A DNA stretch of 64,000 nucleotides, from contig LWTM01000077.1 of the NCBI GenBank assembly GCA_002101205.1, positions 1 through 64,000 on the forward strand, given 5' to 3'. Under the pieces are notes generated by a model that worked only from the letters and a program-made list of their open reading frames with translations, made no database searches and was not told the DNA's origin. Below are positions 1 to 8,462 of the stretch, piece after piece (position 1 is the stretch's first letter; the number at the start of each line of letters is the position of its first letter). Source of the stretch: Cycloclasticus sp. symbiont of Poecilosclerida sp. N. GTDB lineage: Bacteria; Pseudomonadota; Gammaproteobacteria; Methylococcales; Cycloclasticaceae. Made by a program: the position numbers and the translations under genes.

Positions 1-570
1 CCCTATAAGCGCAAACCTGTAACGAGGCGGCCTAAAGGCTACAAGCCACAGTGAATCGGTGAGTGTGTTGGTATGGATGCAAGTGAGCACCGCACGTACG
101 GCATGAAACAGTACATACTCACCTACATAGACGAAGTGAGCGACTATGCCATTGCCGTACCCGTACCCGCCGTTACAAGTAAAGCTGCCAAACAATTCTT
201 TGAAGCGTGCTTCAAGCTGAGTCCATTCGAGATAGAAAAGGTCATCACCGACAACGGCAGTGAGTTCAAAGGCGAGTTTGATTCCTTGTTATCCGATGCA
301 CATATAACGCATCTTTGGACGTACCTAAGCACGCCCAAGATGAGCGCCGTCTGTGAGCGTTTCAACCGAACCATACAAGAACAGTTCGTCGATTATCACG
401 AAGAGTTATTATTCACCGATTTAGCCACATTTAATGAACCATTGGCTGACTGGTTAGTGAAATATAACAGCATAAGGCCGCATAAAGGTTTGGAGTTAAA
501 AACACCGATGCAGTATATTATTGAAAACAAACCACAGTGCAATATGTGGTGGGTTCATACAAAAACTTGA
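1..570 (+). pseudogene. IS481/rve-type transposase, interrupted by a stop, 5' end outside window
   Basis: The ORF from 73 carries the C-terminal integrase core of a DDE transposase: a first Asp in GMDASEHRT, a second in ITDNGSEFKG, and the Glu in VCERFNRT, followed by the usual RPHKGL tail. The same frame is open from base 1 to a TGA at 52-54 and reads KRKPVTRRPKGYKPQ, which is the linker expected just before this core. The TGA is therefore a nonsense change inside one gene, not the end of another. The N-terminal helix-turn-helix part lies before the window. The element is probably inactive unless the ATG at 73 gives a usable product. The family assignment is from motif memory. Confidence 0.8.
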
Positions 571-660
571 ATTGCTCCTTAGCATGCGAAATACTAATCA
601 AAACGTTAGGTGTATTCCCTCCACCTTAAGTTTTTTGATAGAGGGGTTGGAGACAAAAAA

Positions 661-1062
661 ATGAACAATATGGGGACGTTATCAGTTATTAAACAAAAAT
701 TAGATGGTTTTGCTGACGAATATAAGCAAATAGTAAATGTGTTTGAAGAATCCACAATAAACACAGAACACTTGGCAGAAAAAAAGAAAATGAAAATTAG
801 GATTAATGCCTTAGAAATCAGGTGTAAAGATTCTCAGTTTTTATTAGAAGGTGTTATTACAGCATTAAATTCTGGGGATAAAGAGGTAAACCAAGTTGCA
901 GAATGTAAGAATACAGTTAGCGAACTATTAAGTAGTATTAGAAATGAGCTTGATAAAAACGATCTATTAGAGATGATAAAACAGTTAGAAAGAATTCCTG
1001 CTGTTATGTCGATAGTTAGCAATCGTATTAACAATAAAATAAAAAACCCAACATTACATTGA
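661..1062 (+). CDS. Small coiled-coil hypothetical protein
   Basis: This codes for 133 residues if translation starts at the ATG at 661, which follows GGAG at good spacing. The ORF-track start at 610 has no such site. The protein is charged and helical, with Lys/Glu-rich heptad-like stretches (EHLAEKKKMKIRINALEIR), and has no signal peptide or membrane segment. I do not recognise the family. It lies in an accessory segment between a broken transposase and a frameshifted gene, and its AT-rich codon use differs from the housekeeping genes further on, so it was probably acquired. Confidence 0.55.
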   Translation: MNNMGTLSVIKQKLDGFADEYKQIVNVFEESTINTEHLAEKKKMKIRINALEIRCKDSQFLLEGVITALNSGDKEVNQVAECKNTVSELLSSIRNELDKNDLLEMIKQLERIPAVMSIVSNRINNKIKNPTLH

Positions 1063-1093
1063 TTTATGAACCTGGTTTCTTGTCTTGGTTTCC

Positions 1094-1129
1094 TTAAAAT
1101 AGACAATTATCTTTGGTTATCTATTTTAA
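1094..1129. terminator. AT-rich inverted repeat after the coiled-coil gene
   Basis: Perfect 10-base arms TTAAAATAGA and TCTATTTTAA are separated by 16 bases, just past the stop at 1062. There is no GC-rich stem and no clear T-run, so a terminator role is weak. It could instead be the edge of an inserted piece. Confidence 0.3.
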
Positions 1130-1172
1130 GCGCCTATAACCTCTTCAAACTATAAAAAAAGAGGTAAGCGCT

Positions 1173-1677
1173 ATGAACAAAACAATCAAAAATTCAAATA
1201 GTATCTATTTGCGTTTAAAAAATATTGCACTTGGTTTTGATACACCTGCAAATGTAATCGAAAAACTATTAAGCCATTACGAGAACAAGGCAGATGTACA
1301 AAAATATGGACTTGCAGTAAAAACAAACGAGACATCACAAAATATATATTTAATAACCGAGAATATGGGAAAGGGCGGTTAACTCTTGCCGTTATTACAG
1401 AATATGTTTCGACTAATACAGACGCAAATGTTAAGGAATTACATTTGGCGTTTCCTGATCATTTGCAGGACTCAAAGGGTGTATTTGATTTACAAAAAAC
1501 GCAGAGGGAGTGTTCGAAAGGACAGGACTTAAAAAGCATTTTATGAACCCAATTGAAACAGTCACATTAAAAGACGCTGTCATTGTGGTGAGTACGCAAT
1601 CGGATGTTGGAAATATAGATAGATTTATAATGCACTCTGAATCAACGGGCTATAATATTCAGCAAGCAAGGCGTTAG
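1173..1677 (+). pseudogene. Conserved-hypothetical gene broken by two frameshifts
   Basis: The ATG at 1173 follows an AAAGAGGTAAGCG ribosome site and opens 69 codons (IYLRLKNIALGFDTPANVIE...). The reading then continues in a second frame (RLTLAVITEYVSTNTDANVK...) from about 1372, and in a third frame (NAEGVFERTGLKKHF... to a TAG at 1675) from about 1495. Both switches are at homopolymers, the GGGAAAGGG tract and a run of six A. Joined, the pieces make one protein of about 165 residues with a ribbon-helix-helix-like N-terminus and a C-terminal part resembling a widespread uncharacterised family ending in a NIDRFI...ESxGY motif. Either the gene is decaying or the assembly has homopolymer errors. 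Confidence 0.55.
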
Positions 1678-1798
1678 ATTGGAACGCTCGCTTATCACGA
1701 TCATTCCAAAAACAGGACAAAGACATGGCAGAAACAGGAATAGACTGTAGTTCTGCCTTTTTACACGCTTTAAAGCCCTAACTCATAAAAAGGCATCA

Positions 1799-1981
1799 CT
1801 AAAGCCGCATACCTGTATGTAAGACTGTGCCGAATATTCCGAATAAAATACTGCCTACAATCGACAAGATAATGAACGCAGGAATAGCGGCGACTGATAG
1901 TTTTACTAAAAATATAACCATCGATATAAACGGCATTCTTACATCGGTAATGCTGACCTTACTAACGTTGTTCTCGTCCAT
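1799..1981 (-). CDS. Small membrane protein of unknown function
   Basis: This codes for 60 residues, with a polar N-terminus (MDENNVSKVSITDV) and two hydrophobic stretches at about residues 17-35 and 38-54, the second glycine-rich. An AACAGGA ribosome site lies seven bases before the ATG. It sits 10 bases downstream of the four-helix membrane protein gene on the same strand, so the two are probably co-transcribed. I cannot name a function. Confidence 0.6.
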   Translation of the reverse strand: MDENNVSKVSITDVRMPFISMVIFLVKLSVAAIPAFIILSIVGSILFGIFGTVLHTGMRL

Positions 1982-1991
1982 TTTTTTCCTG

Positions 1992-2495
1992 TTAAGTTGA
2001 TGTTTCGATTTCGCTAAAAAGCCGCGTGAATAAATTTAGAATTAAAATCGTTAACCCTGTCAGCAAGGAACCTACACCTAAATAAGCCAATAACTCTGTT
2101 GCAATATGTGAATGTGCGGCGCCTCTACCAATAGACGGTGCAAGATTAAACATAGACAGCCACGCAAGCGGATATAAACCACCCAAGCCTATTAAAATAG
2201 AGACTAATTTCTTGTAACTCGATTTAAGCGAAGAAAAAGCAACGAGTAATAACAGCCCTATTGAAAAAGCAGCTATACCCATTGAATGAAAGTGAGCACG
2301 CTGTGCATAACGCCAAATTTTACCTTGGCTTTTAACGTCGTGAACCTCAGGGTTTTCCGCAATACCTTGCGCTACAAACTCTTTAAAAAACTCTTCGTTA
2401 ACTCCGAAGCTTACACCTAAAGACAGGCCAAAAATCAAAGCGAGAAACACCAATGCCAAACCTGTTTTTATGGGTTGTAGCACATCACTCATCAT
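1992..2495 (-). CDS. Four-helix integral membrane protein, unknown function
   Basis: This codes for 167 residues with four predicted transmembrane helices (about residues 10-28, 72-92, 100-120 and 135-155) and conserved-looking His residues at the helix edges (AHFHSMG, AAHSHIATE), which suggests a redox or metal-linked membrane protein. The start is set by a strong AAGGAGG site followed by tandem ATGs. The upstream methyltransferase ends in CAATGA, so stop and start overlap and the genes are translationally coupled. The product is not otherwise recognised. Confidence 0.65.
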   Translation of the reverse strand: MMSDVLQPIKTGLALVFLALIFGLSLGVSFGVNEEFFKEFVAQGIAENPEVHDVKSQGKIWRYAQRAHFHSMGIAAFSIGLLLLVAFSSLKSSYKKLVSILIGLGGLYPLAWLSMFNLAPSIGRGAAHSHIATELLAYLGVGSLLTGLTILILNLFTRLFSEIETST

Positions 2496-3229
2496 TGTAC
2501 CTCCTTGTTTTTGCTTACACTTAAGCGCGCCAAATAATCGTAATGAGGCCCGTCCATCAATATTTCACAATCAAAACTATGCTCTTGTGCCGCATCTATT
2601 AATAACTCTTTCGAAACGTATAGCCAATTAAAGGACTCCCCACTGATCCCTTTATACGACAAATCAAAAACCACTTCACCATGATACTTATCGTTTAAGT
2701 CTATCAAGTACGAGCCATCGTCCTCTTCAAACATATAAATGAGGTCTGAGCTGTCTAGCAGTATCTGTCCATTCGGTGCTAATAGTTTTTTTGCATGGGC
2801 AAAGAACGTTCCAAACCCTTCTAGCGTTTGCACTAAACCAATACCATTCATTAGCAGTAAGAGTGTGTCAAACGACCCACTGCTAAGGTCATAAAAATTA
2901 ATTAACTGTGCCTTTTTTAAACCCCGCTGGCGCATAACATCAACGGAGTTTGGCGACACATCAATAGCCGTTACATCCAAGCCTTGTTGTTGTAAATATA
3001 GGCTATGCGAACCGGCACCTGCGCCTATATCTAATACTTTACCTCGCGCCTGTTGCAGCGCTAGTTGCTCAAGCTGTGGACATTCATCGTATGATCTAAA
3101 AAAGTAACTGGGCGGCAAAACATCTGCATCCGCTATGTCCATTTTTACCGTAATAGGCGTATCTTCTTTAGATTGAAAAAAGTCCAGTAGCGCTGAGCCA
3201 ACGGAGTCTTTATCTGTAGCTATTAGCAC
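2492..3229 (-). CDS. Class I SAM-dependent methyltransferase
   Basis: This codes for 245 residues. The SAM-binding motif I is VLDIGAGAGSHSLYLQ, followed by the acidic end of strand 2 (VTAIDVS) and the LLLMNGIGL strand 4 region, so the fold is a Rossmann-type methyltransferase. The N-terminal segment with LPPSYFFRSYDECPQLEQ is typical of a subfamily whose substrate is unknown to me. The start is a GTG at 3229 with only a poor ribosome site. The gene begins three bases after trhO ends, so it probably depends on read-through from trhO. Confidence 0.8.
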   Translation of the reverse strand: MLIATDKDSVGSALLDFFQSKEDTPITVKMDIADADVLPPSYFFRSYDECPQLEQLALQQARGKVLDIGAGAGSHSLYLQQQGLDVTAIDVSPNSVDVMRQRGLKKAQLINFYDLSSGSFDTLLLLMNGIGLVQTLEGFGTFFAHAKKLLAPNGQILLDSSDLIYMFEEDDGSYLIDLNDKYHGEVVFDLSYKGISGESFNWLYVSKELLIDAAQEHSFDCEILMDGPHYDYLARLSVSKNKEVQ

Positions 3230-3232
3230 AGT

Positions 3233-4225
3233 TTAAGCGCCCGCATTTTCTTGACCGGCACGTTTCTTTTCAACCTTCTCTTTCCGGTGTTGCTCTATCA
3301 GTTCTTTCATTTCACCGCCAATATGCTCTTCACCACGCTTCTTTGCTAATTCAATTTGATGCTGTCGCTCAATATAACGAGATTTTTGTTCATCATCTGT
3401 TTTATCAAAACAGTGATGGCAGCTAATACCTTGTTGGTAGTTTTTGTGTTGTTTATCTTGTTCGGTAATTGGCATTTTGCAACCGTAACATTGATCATAT
3501 TGACCTTTCTGTAAATTATGATCAACTGAAACGCGGTTATCAAAAACAAAACACTCACCTTGCCACTGCGTTTCACTTTCTGGCACGTCTTCCAAGTATT
3601 TTAGAATACCACCTTCTAAGTGGTAAACCTCATCAAAACCTTGCTGCTTTAAATACGCAGTAGACTTCTCACAACGAATACCACCCGTACAAAACATAGC
3701 TATTTTCTTATGCTTTTTGGTATCTAAGTTATCTTTCACGTACGCAGGGAATTCGCGAAAGGAGTCGGTTTGCGGATTTAACGCGCCATTGAATGTACCA
3801 ATCGCCACTTCGTAGTCATTCCGCGTATCGACCAACAACACATCAGGATTGGTAATTAACGCATTCCAATCTTTGGGTTTTACGTACGTACCAACAATAT
3901 CGTTTGGGTCAATATCTTCCACACCCATGGTGACGATTTCTTTTTTCAACTTAACTTTGGTGCGGTTGAACGGTTGCTCATCCACATACGACTCTTTATG
4001 AACTAAGTTTTTAAATTCTTCTTTTTTCTTTAACCATTGCAATAAATGATTAACGGCTTTGCGTTTACCTGCAACCGTGCCGTTAATCCCTTCTGCTGCC
4101 AGTAGCAAGGTGCCACGAATACCGTGGTGATTCATAACCTTGAGCAAAGGCTGTTTTAAAATAGTGTGATCGTCCAAACGGACAAAATGATACAGCGCGC
4201 AAACAACATAATCTTGATCCTGCAT
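3233..4225 (-). CDS. trhO: tRNA uridine(34) hydroxylase TrhO (rhodanese-like, YceA family)
   Basis: TrhO hydroxylates U34 of certain tRNAs, using oxygen, to start 5-carboxymethoxy/methoxyuridine formation. The 330-residue product has an N-terminal acylphosphatase-like part ([16 protein letters not shown]), a rhodanese domain with the catalytic Cys179 in [11 protein letters not shown], and a C-terminal Cys cluster ([14 protein letters not shown]) common in the longer family members. Length fits the family. It is the first gene of a minus-strand set with the methyltransferase and the two membrane proteins. Confidence 0.92.
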   Translation of the reverse strand: MQDQDYVVCALYHFVRLDDHTILKQPLLKVMNHHGIRGTLLLAAEGINGTVAGKRKAVNHLLQWLKKKEEFKNLVHKESYVDEQPFNRTKVKLKKEIVTMGVEDIDPNDIVGTYVKPKDWNALITNPDVLLVDTRNDYEVAIGTFNGALNPQTDSFREFPAYVKDNLDTKKHKKIAMFCTGGIRCEKSTAYLKQQGFDEVYHLEGGILKYLEDVPESETQWQGECFVFDNRVSVDHNLQKGQYDQCYGCKMPITEQDKQHKNYQQGISCHHCFDKTDDEQKSRYIERQHQIELAKKRGEEHIGGEMKELIEQHRKEKVEKKRAGQENAGA

Positions 4226-4316
4226 GGGTTTCCTTTTATTAGCTAGCTGGAACGTAAATCCAGTGCTGAGAAAGGTATTTTAGCAAACTAGAGTAATGTT
4301 TAAAACACAACGACAA

Positions 4317-4844
4317 CTACTGATACGGTTCTAAATGAACATCTTGATTTAGGCTATCATCAGACAAGTACATTTCGCCATCTTGAATGCTGCATTGCAG
4401 TGACATCGTTCGCTTCACCATTGCCTCTATGCCATCCGCTTCGACATGAAAAACAGTTAAATTTTTAAACCTCTCTAACTTGCAACGTTGCTGTTGCCAC
4501 CAGACAGAGGCTTTTCCTTCGTGGTAGGTATAGATGATGACTTGTTTCGCTCGCCCGCAAGCTTTGCGTATTCGTTTTTCATCCAGCTGGCCTAAATCAA
4601 TCCACACATCAATTTCACCCGTTAACGACTTTTGCCACAACTCCGGTTCATCATCTGTAGATAAGCCTTTGGTAAAACTAAGCTGCTCGTGCGCATTCGC
4701 TATAAAGGCTATGAGCCTAATCATAAATCTAAAGTCGTTTTCTGATGGGTGCTGCGCAATCGTTAATTCATGGCTAGCGTAATAGTGTGAATCCATGTTG
4801 GAAATATTGACAGAGACTTTGTTGATTGTTGAGCTGATAGCCAT
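4317..4844 (-). CDS. YaeQ family protein
   Basis: The family has a PD-(D/E)XK-like fold of uncertain function, in E. coli linked by old genetics to RfaH-type suppression. The ATG at 4844 gives the usual YaeQ beginning (MAISSTINKVSVNI), followed by a conserved RHYASHELTIA-like stretch, ENDFRFMIRLIAF, the EPELWQKSLTGEIDVWIDLGQ core and RKACGRAKQVIIYTY. The ORF-track start (a GTG at 4898) would add 18 residues not found in the family. The final third is somewhat divergent. Confidence 0.85.
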   Translation of the reverse strand: MAISSTINKVSVNISNMDSHYYASHELTIAQHPSENDFRFMIRLIAFIANAHEQLSFTKGLSTDDEPELWQKSLTGEIDVWIDLGQLDEKRIRKACGRAKQVIIYTYHEGKASVWWQQQRCKLERFKNLTVFHVEADGIEAMVKRTMSLQCSIQDGEMYLSDDSLNQDVHLEPYQ

Positions 4845-4962
4845 TAGCGTAATAATAAAAAGTTCAGGCGAATATTCTAGCAAATATAGATACTTCACTC
4901 ACCCTGTAAGCTGTCTAATCTCGTGCTAAAGTAGCCTTCATTGAAACTCACAGACTAAAAAG

Positions 4963-5274
4963 ATGATTAAACACATTGTAATGTTCAAACTAAAAAATAA
5001 CGCAAACGGCCAATCAAAAGAGGCCAACGCGGTAGAGCTTAAAAAATTATTAGAACAGCTCAATGGCAAAATTGATGGCCTTCTATCACTGGAAGTAGGC
5101 CTACCCTTAACAAGCGACATACCAAACTATAGTAACGCCGATGCTATTTTGTATTCTGAACTGGAAAATGCGCAAGCATTAGAAAACTATTACCCACACC
5201 CAGAGCACGTAAAAGTATTGCCGTTTGTTAAATCTGTTATTTCTGAGCGACGGGTTGTGGATTACGAAATATAG
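4963..5274 (+). CDS. Dabb (stress-responsive alpha/beta barrel) domain protein
   Basis: The 103-residue product starts MIKHIVMFKLKN, the classic first strand of the Dabb fold, and ends with the YxxHPxHxxVLPFVKSVISERRVVDYE pattern (here YPHPEHVKVLPFV). Proteins of this type are small dimeric ferredoxin-like barrels. Bacterial members are mostly uncharacterised. The gene stands alone, divergent from the YaeQ-family gene. Confidence 0.85.
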   Translation: MIKHIVMFKLKNNANGQSKEANAVELKKLLEQLNGKIDGLLSLEVGLPLTSDIPNYSNADAILYSELENAQALENYYPHPEHVKVLPFVKSVISERRVVDYEI

Positions 5275-5691
5275 GTGCTATTCATAATTCCAAGTAACTT
5301 AATTAATTGCTTATTTTTGCGTTGCCATCACAAGAAGTATCAATTCCACGAATAACTTAGAGTTAAAGTATTTTTCGTGTAAGTTTATTGTACTTAAGTC
5401 CCAAGAAGCTGATTTAATCAGCACGGCGGAAGCAGCAATGACGCGAAAATATAATCCTCTATGGAACCTCGCAAATTAATGGCTTCGTGAATCACGATGA
5501 AGGACAAGAACAAATTAAAGGCTGGAATATCAAACACGATGATGTGAACTACCCCTAACTAAAGTTTAGGGGTTTCCTGATTCTCAGTTTGCCCGTTTTA
5601 GTTGGCTTTTAATCATACAAGGCACTGCACGCGGGCAAAATAAAGCTGCCTTCGTTCCTCACTACGCTTTTTTTGCTGGTGAGCTTGGTCG
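5275..5691. other. 417-bp gene-free stretch
   Basis: I find no intact gene here. A short frame at about 5438-5555 (NGFVNHDEGQEQIKGW) ends just before the hairpin at 5552. It looks like residual coding DNA but cannot be assigned. The rest is AT-rich spacer. Confidence 0.5.
5544..5580 (+). mobile_element. Orphan right-end hairpin resembling IS200/IS605 elements
   Basis: The sequence GTGAACTACCCCTAACTAAAGT followed by TTAGGGGTTTCCTGATTC contains a perfect 7-bp stem, CCCCTAA (5552-5558) and TTAGGGG (5566-5572), with a 7-base loop. The frame GTGAACTAC-stem-TTCCTG is what I recall from the right ends of IS200/IS605 (TnpB-type) elements, where the hairpin is the transposase substrate. No tnpA or tnpB remains nearby. 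Confidence 0.5.
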
Positions 5692-7269
5692 TTATGAACT
5701 ACACGACAACATAGAACACCCGACCCTCTGCTTCGCCCATTCCGGCCTTTTCTGATTTAGGTGTTCTTTCTCTGGTTGCTCGTCATAAGGTTTTCTTAGC
5801 ACCTCCAACAATTCATTCACCCTGCTGTGATCACCCTGCTCAGATTTATCAATCGCTTGTTGTGCTAGGTAATTACGCAATACGTACTTCGGGTTAATCT
5901 TATTCATTAGCACGGTACGTTGCTCGGCTGTTATTGGGTCTTGTTGGCGACGTTGTCTATACACTTCCAACCAAGCCTCTAGTTTCTTTTTCATCTCCCC
6001 CGGCATCGCATCGGAATAAAAAGCTGGGCTTAATTGTTTAATTGCTGCGTTAATATCAAGTCTATCACCGTCATTCGATACATTGGCTAAACGCCTAAAA
6101 AAAAGCGTCATATCGGTTTCATACTGACCAAAGAATGTTAAGAGCTGCTTAATTAAGTCAGTATCTTCTTCTAACTTAACATTAGAGAAACCTAGCTTTT
6201 GGGTCATCATCAATAGCCATTTTTTGTCATAACGGTCCGCGTAGTCATTTAGCACCTTTTCTAATCGCTCCACATCTTCTATAAGTGGCTGAATCGCATT
6301 CGCCAGTTGATACAAATTCCAATGTGCCATTTGTGCTTGCTGTCCAAACGCATACCGATGGTGCTGCTTATCGGTGGTGTTTGGCGTCCAGTTGGGATCG
6401 TAAGGTTCTAACCAACCATAAGGGCCATAGTCGATGGTCAGCCCTAATATCGACATGTTGTCAGTATTCATTACGCCGTGTACAAAGCCTACTCGTACCC
6501 ACTCCACAACCATGTCGCAGGTGGCGGTGCATACCTCTTCAAACCATTTAATATAGGTTTCTTTATTCGGCTCAGGTAGTTGAGGAAAGTCTGTTTTTAT
6601 CGTGTAATCAACAAATTTTTTCAACAACTCTACATTTTGCTGCGCGTAATATTGAAAGTGCCCAAAACGCGTGAACGATGGCGCTAAACGGCACACCACA
6701 GCGCCTGGCTCTAGTGCTGGGTTACCGTCATACATAACATCCCGCACCACTTGCTCGCCCGTTGTTATTAAGCTGAGTGCGCGCGTGGTTGGTACGCCTA
6801 AGTGATACATTGCCTCGCTACAAAGAAACTCTCTAACAGACGAACGAAGAACGGCCAGACCATCGGCTGTTCTTGAATAAGGTGTTGGCCCCGCGCCTTT
6901 AAGCTGTACTGCCCAACGCTCGCCTCGCTTGTTGATAATTTCGCCGAGGTTAATGGCGCGGCCATCACCTAACTGCCCAGCCCAATTACCAAACTGGTGC
7001 CCCCCATAACTAGTCGCGTAGGGTTGCATGCCTTCCATCTGTTGATTGCCTGAAAAAATTTGGGTAAACAACTCTGATTGGCAATCTTTTTCTGTTAAAT
7101 CAAGCAAGACGGCGGCTTCTTTTGAATAGGAAACCATTGCAGGTGCTTGCATTTGTTTCGGCTTAACCCATGAAAAACACGCACCCAACACTTGGCGAGG
7201 GTAAGTATCTGTTATGCCATCGGCGGGTAATTGTTCTACAAACTGGTTGTCGAATTTTAAGTGCTTCAC
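5692..7269 (-). CDS. selO: Protein adenylyltransferase SelO (YdiU/UPF0061)
   Basis: SelO is a pseudokinase-fold enzyme that transfers AMP from ATP to Ser/Thr/Tyr of proteins and is tied to redox stress. The 525-residue product shows the hallmark blocks YGGHQFGNWAGQLGDGRA, the Lys of QLKGAGPTPYSR, SSVREFLCSEAM, HGVMNTDNMSI and LTIDYGPYGW. It ends in SMLSCSS, the Cys-containing tail typical of bacterial SelO. Its start overlaps the stop of the upstream ATP-pyrophosphatase gene by four bases (ATGA). Confidence 0.95.
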   Translation of the reverse strand: MKHLKFDNQFVEQLPADGITDTYPRQVLGACFSWVKPKQMQAPAMVSYSKEAAVLLDLTEKDCQSELFTQIFSGNQQMEGMQPYATSYGGHQFGNWAGQLGDGRAINLGEIINKRGERWAVQLKGAGPTPYSRTADGLAVLRSSVREFLCSEAMYHLGVPTTRALSLITTGEQVVRDVMYDGNPALEPGAVVCRLAPSFTRFGHFQYYAQQNVELLKKFVDYTIKTDFPQLPEPNKETYIKWFEEVCTATCDMVVEWVRVGFVHGVMNTDNMSILGLTIDYGPYGWLEPYDPNWTPNTTDKQHHRYAFGQQAQMAHWNLYQLANAIQPLIEDVERLEKVLNDYADRYDKKWLLMMTQKLGFSNVKLEEDTDLIKQLLTFFGQYETDMTLFFRRLANVSNDGDRLDINAAIKQLSPAFYSDAMPGEMKKKLEAWLEVYRQRRQQDPITAEQRTVLMNKINPKYVLRNYLAQQAIDKSEQGDHSRVNELLEVLRKPYDEQPEKEHLNQKRPEWAKQRVGCSMLSCSS

Positions 7270-7946
7270 GCTGATTCTTTACCTAGCATTAAATCAGCAA
7301 ATACAAACCCATCACGCTCGACCACTTCCCCCGAAATAATATTTATTTCGTGTTCAAACATGGGCCCAGCATAAGCGAAACTATGAAACTCACCGTTCTC
7401 ACCACACGGGTCAACACCTGCTGGCAAATCTTTTAAAAAGTGCTGATTAAACTCCCGACCACAAAAGTTGGCAGATAACTGCTTTGGGTCTACACAGGTG
7501 ATACGTGTTTTTAAACCAGCAGCCAGCATGTCTTTCGCAAGTTGCGCTGTCGGTTTTAACCACAGTGGAAATAATGGTTCTAACCCCGTTCTTTTTAGAT
7601 TATCGACACGGTATTGACGAATATCTTCTAAATACAAGTCACCAAACGCCATGTGCGTAACACCTTGTCCGTCAATAGAAGCAAAGAAGTCAGCCATCGC
7701 TTGATTGTATATTTCATTACTGCACGGGTGAGGGATATTAATAATGTGCAATGGTAAGTTGACCGCCTTTGCCTGCTGTTTCAATAGCTCAACACGAACT
7801 GCATGCATGGCAACACGTTGGTGCGTTTCGTTAACCGTTGTGACCAAACCAAGCAACTCAACATCGTCATCTTGCTGTAATTGATAGAGCGTCCATGCGC
7901 TGTCTTTACCGCTACTCCAAGAGAGTAGTGTTTTCTTTTCTCCCAT
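7266..7946 (-). CDS. Dph6-like N-type ATP pyrophosphatase (diphthine-ammonia-ligase family)
   Basis: The 226-residue protein begins LLSWSSGKDSAWTLYQL, the PP-loop (SxGKDS) of N-type ATP pyrophosphatases, and continues with the family's MHAVRVELLKQQA, GDLYLEDIRQYR and GREFNQHFL...VDPCGENGEFHSFAY blocks. Eukaryotic and archaeal relatives amidate diphthine. Bacteria lack diphthamide, so the bacterial substrate is unknown. It is coupled to selO by a four-base overlap and follows the thioesterase gene by five bases. Confidence 0.85.
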   Translation of the reverse strand: MGEKKTLLSWSSGKDSAWTLYQLQQDDDVELLGLVTTVNETHQRVAMHAVRVELLKQQAKAVNLPLHIINIPHPCSNEIYNQAMADFFASIDGQGVTHMAFGDLYLEDIRQYRVDNLKRTGLEPLFPLWLKPTAQLAKDMLAAGLKTRITCVDPKQLSANFCGREFNQHFLKDLPAGVDPCGENGEFHSFAYAGPMFEHEINIISGEVVERDGFVFADLMLGKESA

Positions 7947-7951
7947 GAAGC

Positions 7952-8380
7952 CTACAAACCTTCGACGGATTTCTCAAACGCCGCAATTTTAGCCCTAACA
8001 GCATCGGGAACCGAGACCGTTTTCTGTTGCGCATAATCAAACCAAACCATAATACTTTGGCTGCGCATAACGGGTTCATCTTCACAATAAATATCCGCCG
8101 ATATCGTTGCACTCTTATTACCTATTTTTCCTATTCGCGTATAAATCTCTAACTGCGCAGGGTAATGCACTTGCTGAAGGTAGCTGCATTGCATATCCGC
8201 CAATATCCAGCCCGACATCATTGCTGGTTTAAAAGACACATCTAACACATCATCACAATAAGCCACTCGCGCAGATTCTAAATACCGAACAAACTGAACG
8301 TTGTTAATATGCCCAAGCGCATCTGCATCACCCCAGCGTACCTGTAATAAAAAACTGTGCGTGAAAAACTGTTTACTCAT
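7952..8380 (-). CDS. Acyl-CoA thioesterase, hot-dog fold (4HBT)
   Basis: This is a hot-dog thioesterase with the active-site segment RWGDADALGHINNVQFVRYLE, where the Asp and the GHINN loop match the 4-hydroxybenzoyl-CoA/YbgC group. It probably hydrolyses acyl-CoA in the cytosol. The ATG at 8380, preceded by a GGGGGTAAG site, gives MSKQFFTHSF and fits the family. The 17-residue extension in the ORF track (from 8431) reaches into the promoter shared with the divergent nosR-like gene. Confidence 0.85.
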   Translation of the reverse strand: MSKQFFTHSFLLQVRWGDADALGHINNVQFVRYLESARVAYCDDVLDVSFKPAMMSGWILADMQCSYLQQVHYPAQLEIYTRIGKIGNKSATISADIYCEDEPVMRSQSIMVWFDYAQQKTVSVPDAVRAKIAAFEKSVEGL

Positions 8381-8462
8381 AGCGCGTCTTACCCCCAAAC
8401 TCATGAAACTTAATTTTGTTATTATACGCACTTCATTTGATTTGATTTAATTTACATACGAC

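Noticed and set aside
5438-5555. Possible cold-shock-protein remnant (NGFVNHDEGQEQ)
   Set aside because: A short resemblance to GFGFINHDEGQED only. RNP motifs are absent and the frame is not continuous with a start.
8432-8462. Possible FNR box (TTGATTTGATTTAA) upstream of the NosR-like gene
   Set aside because: The second half does not match ATCAA, and the AT-rich divergent spacer gives such strings by chance.
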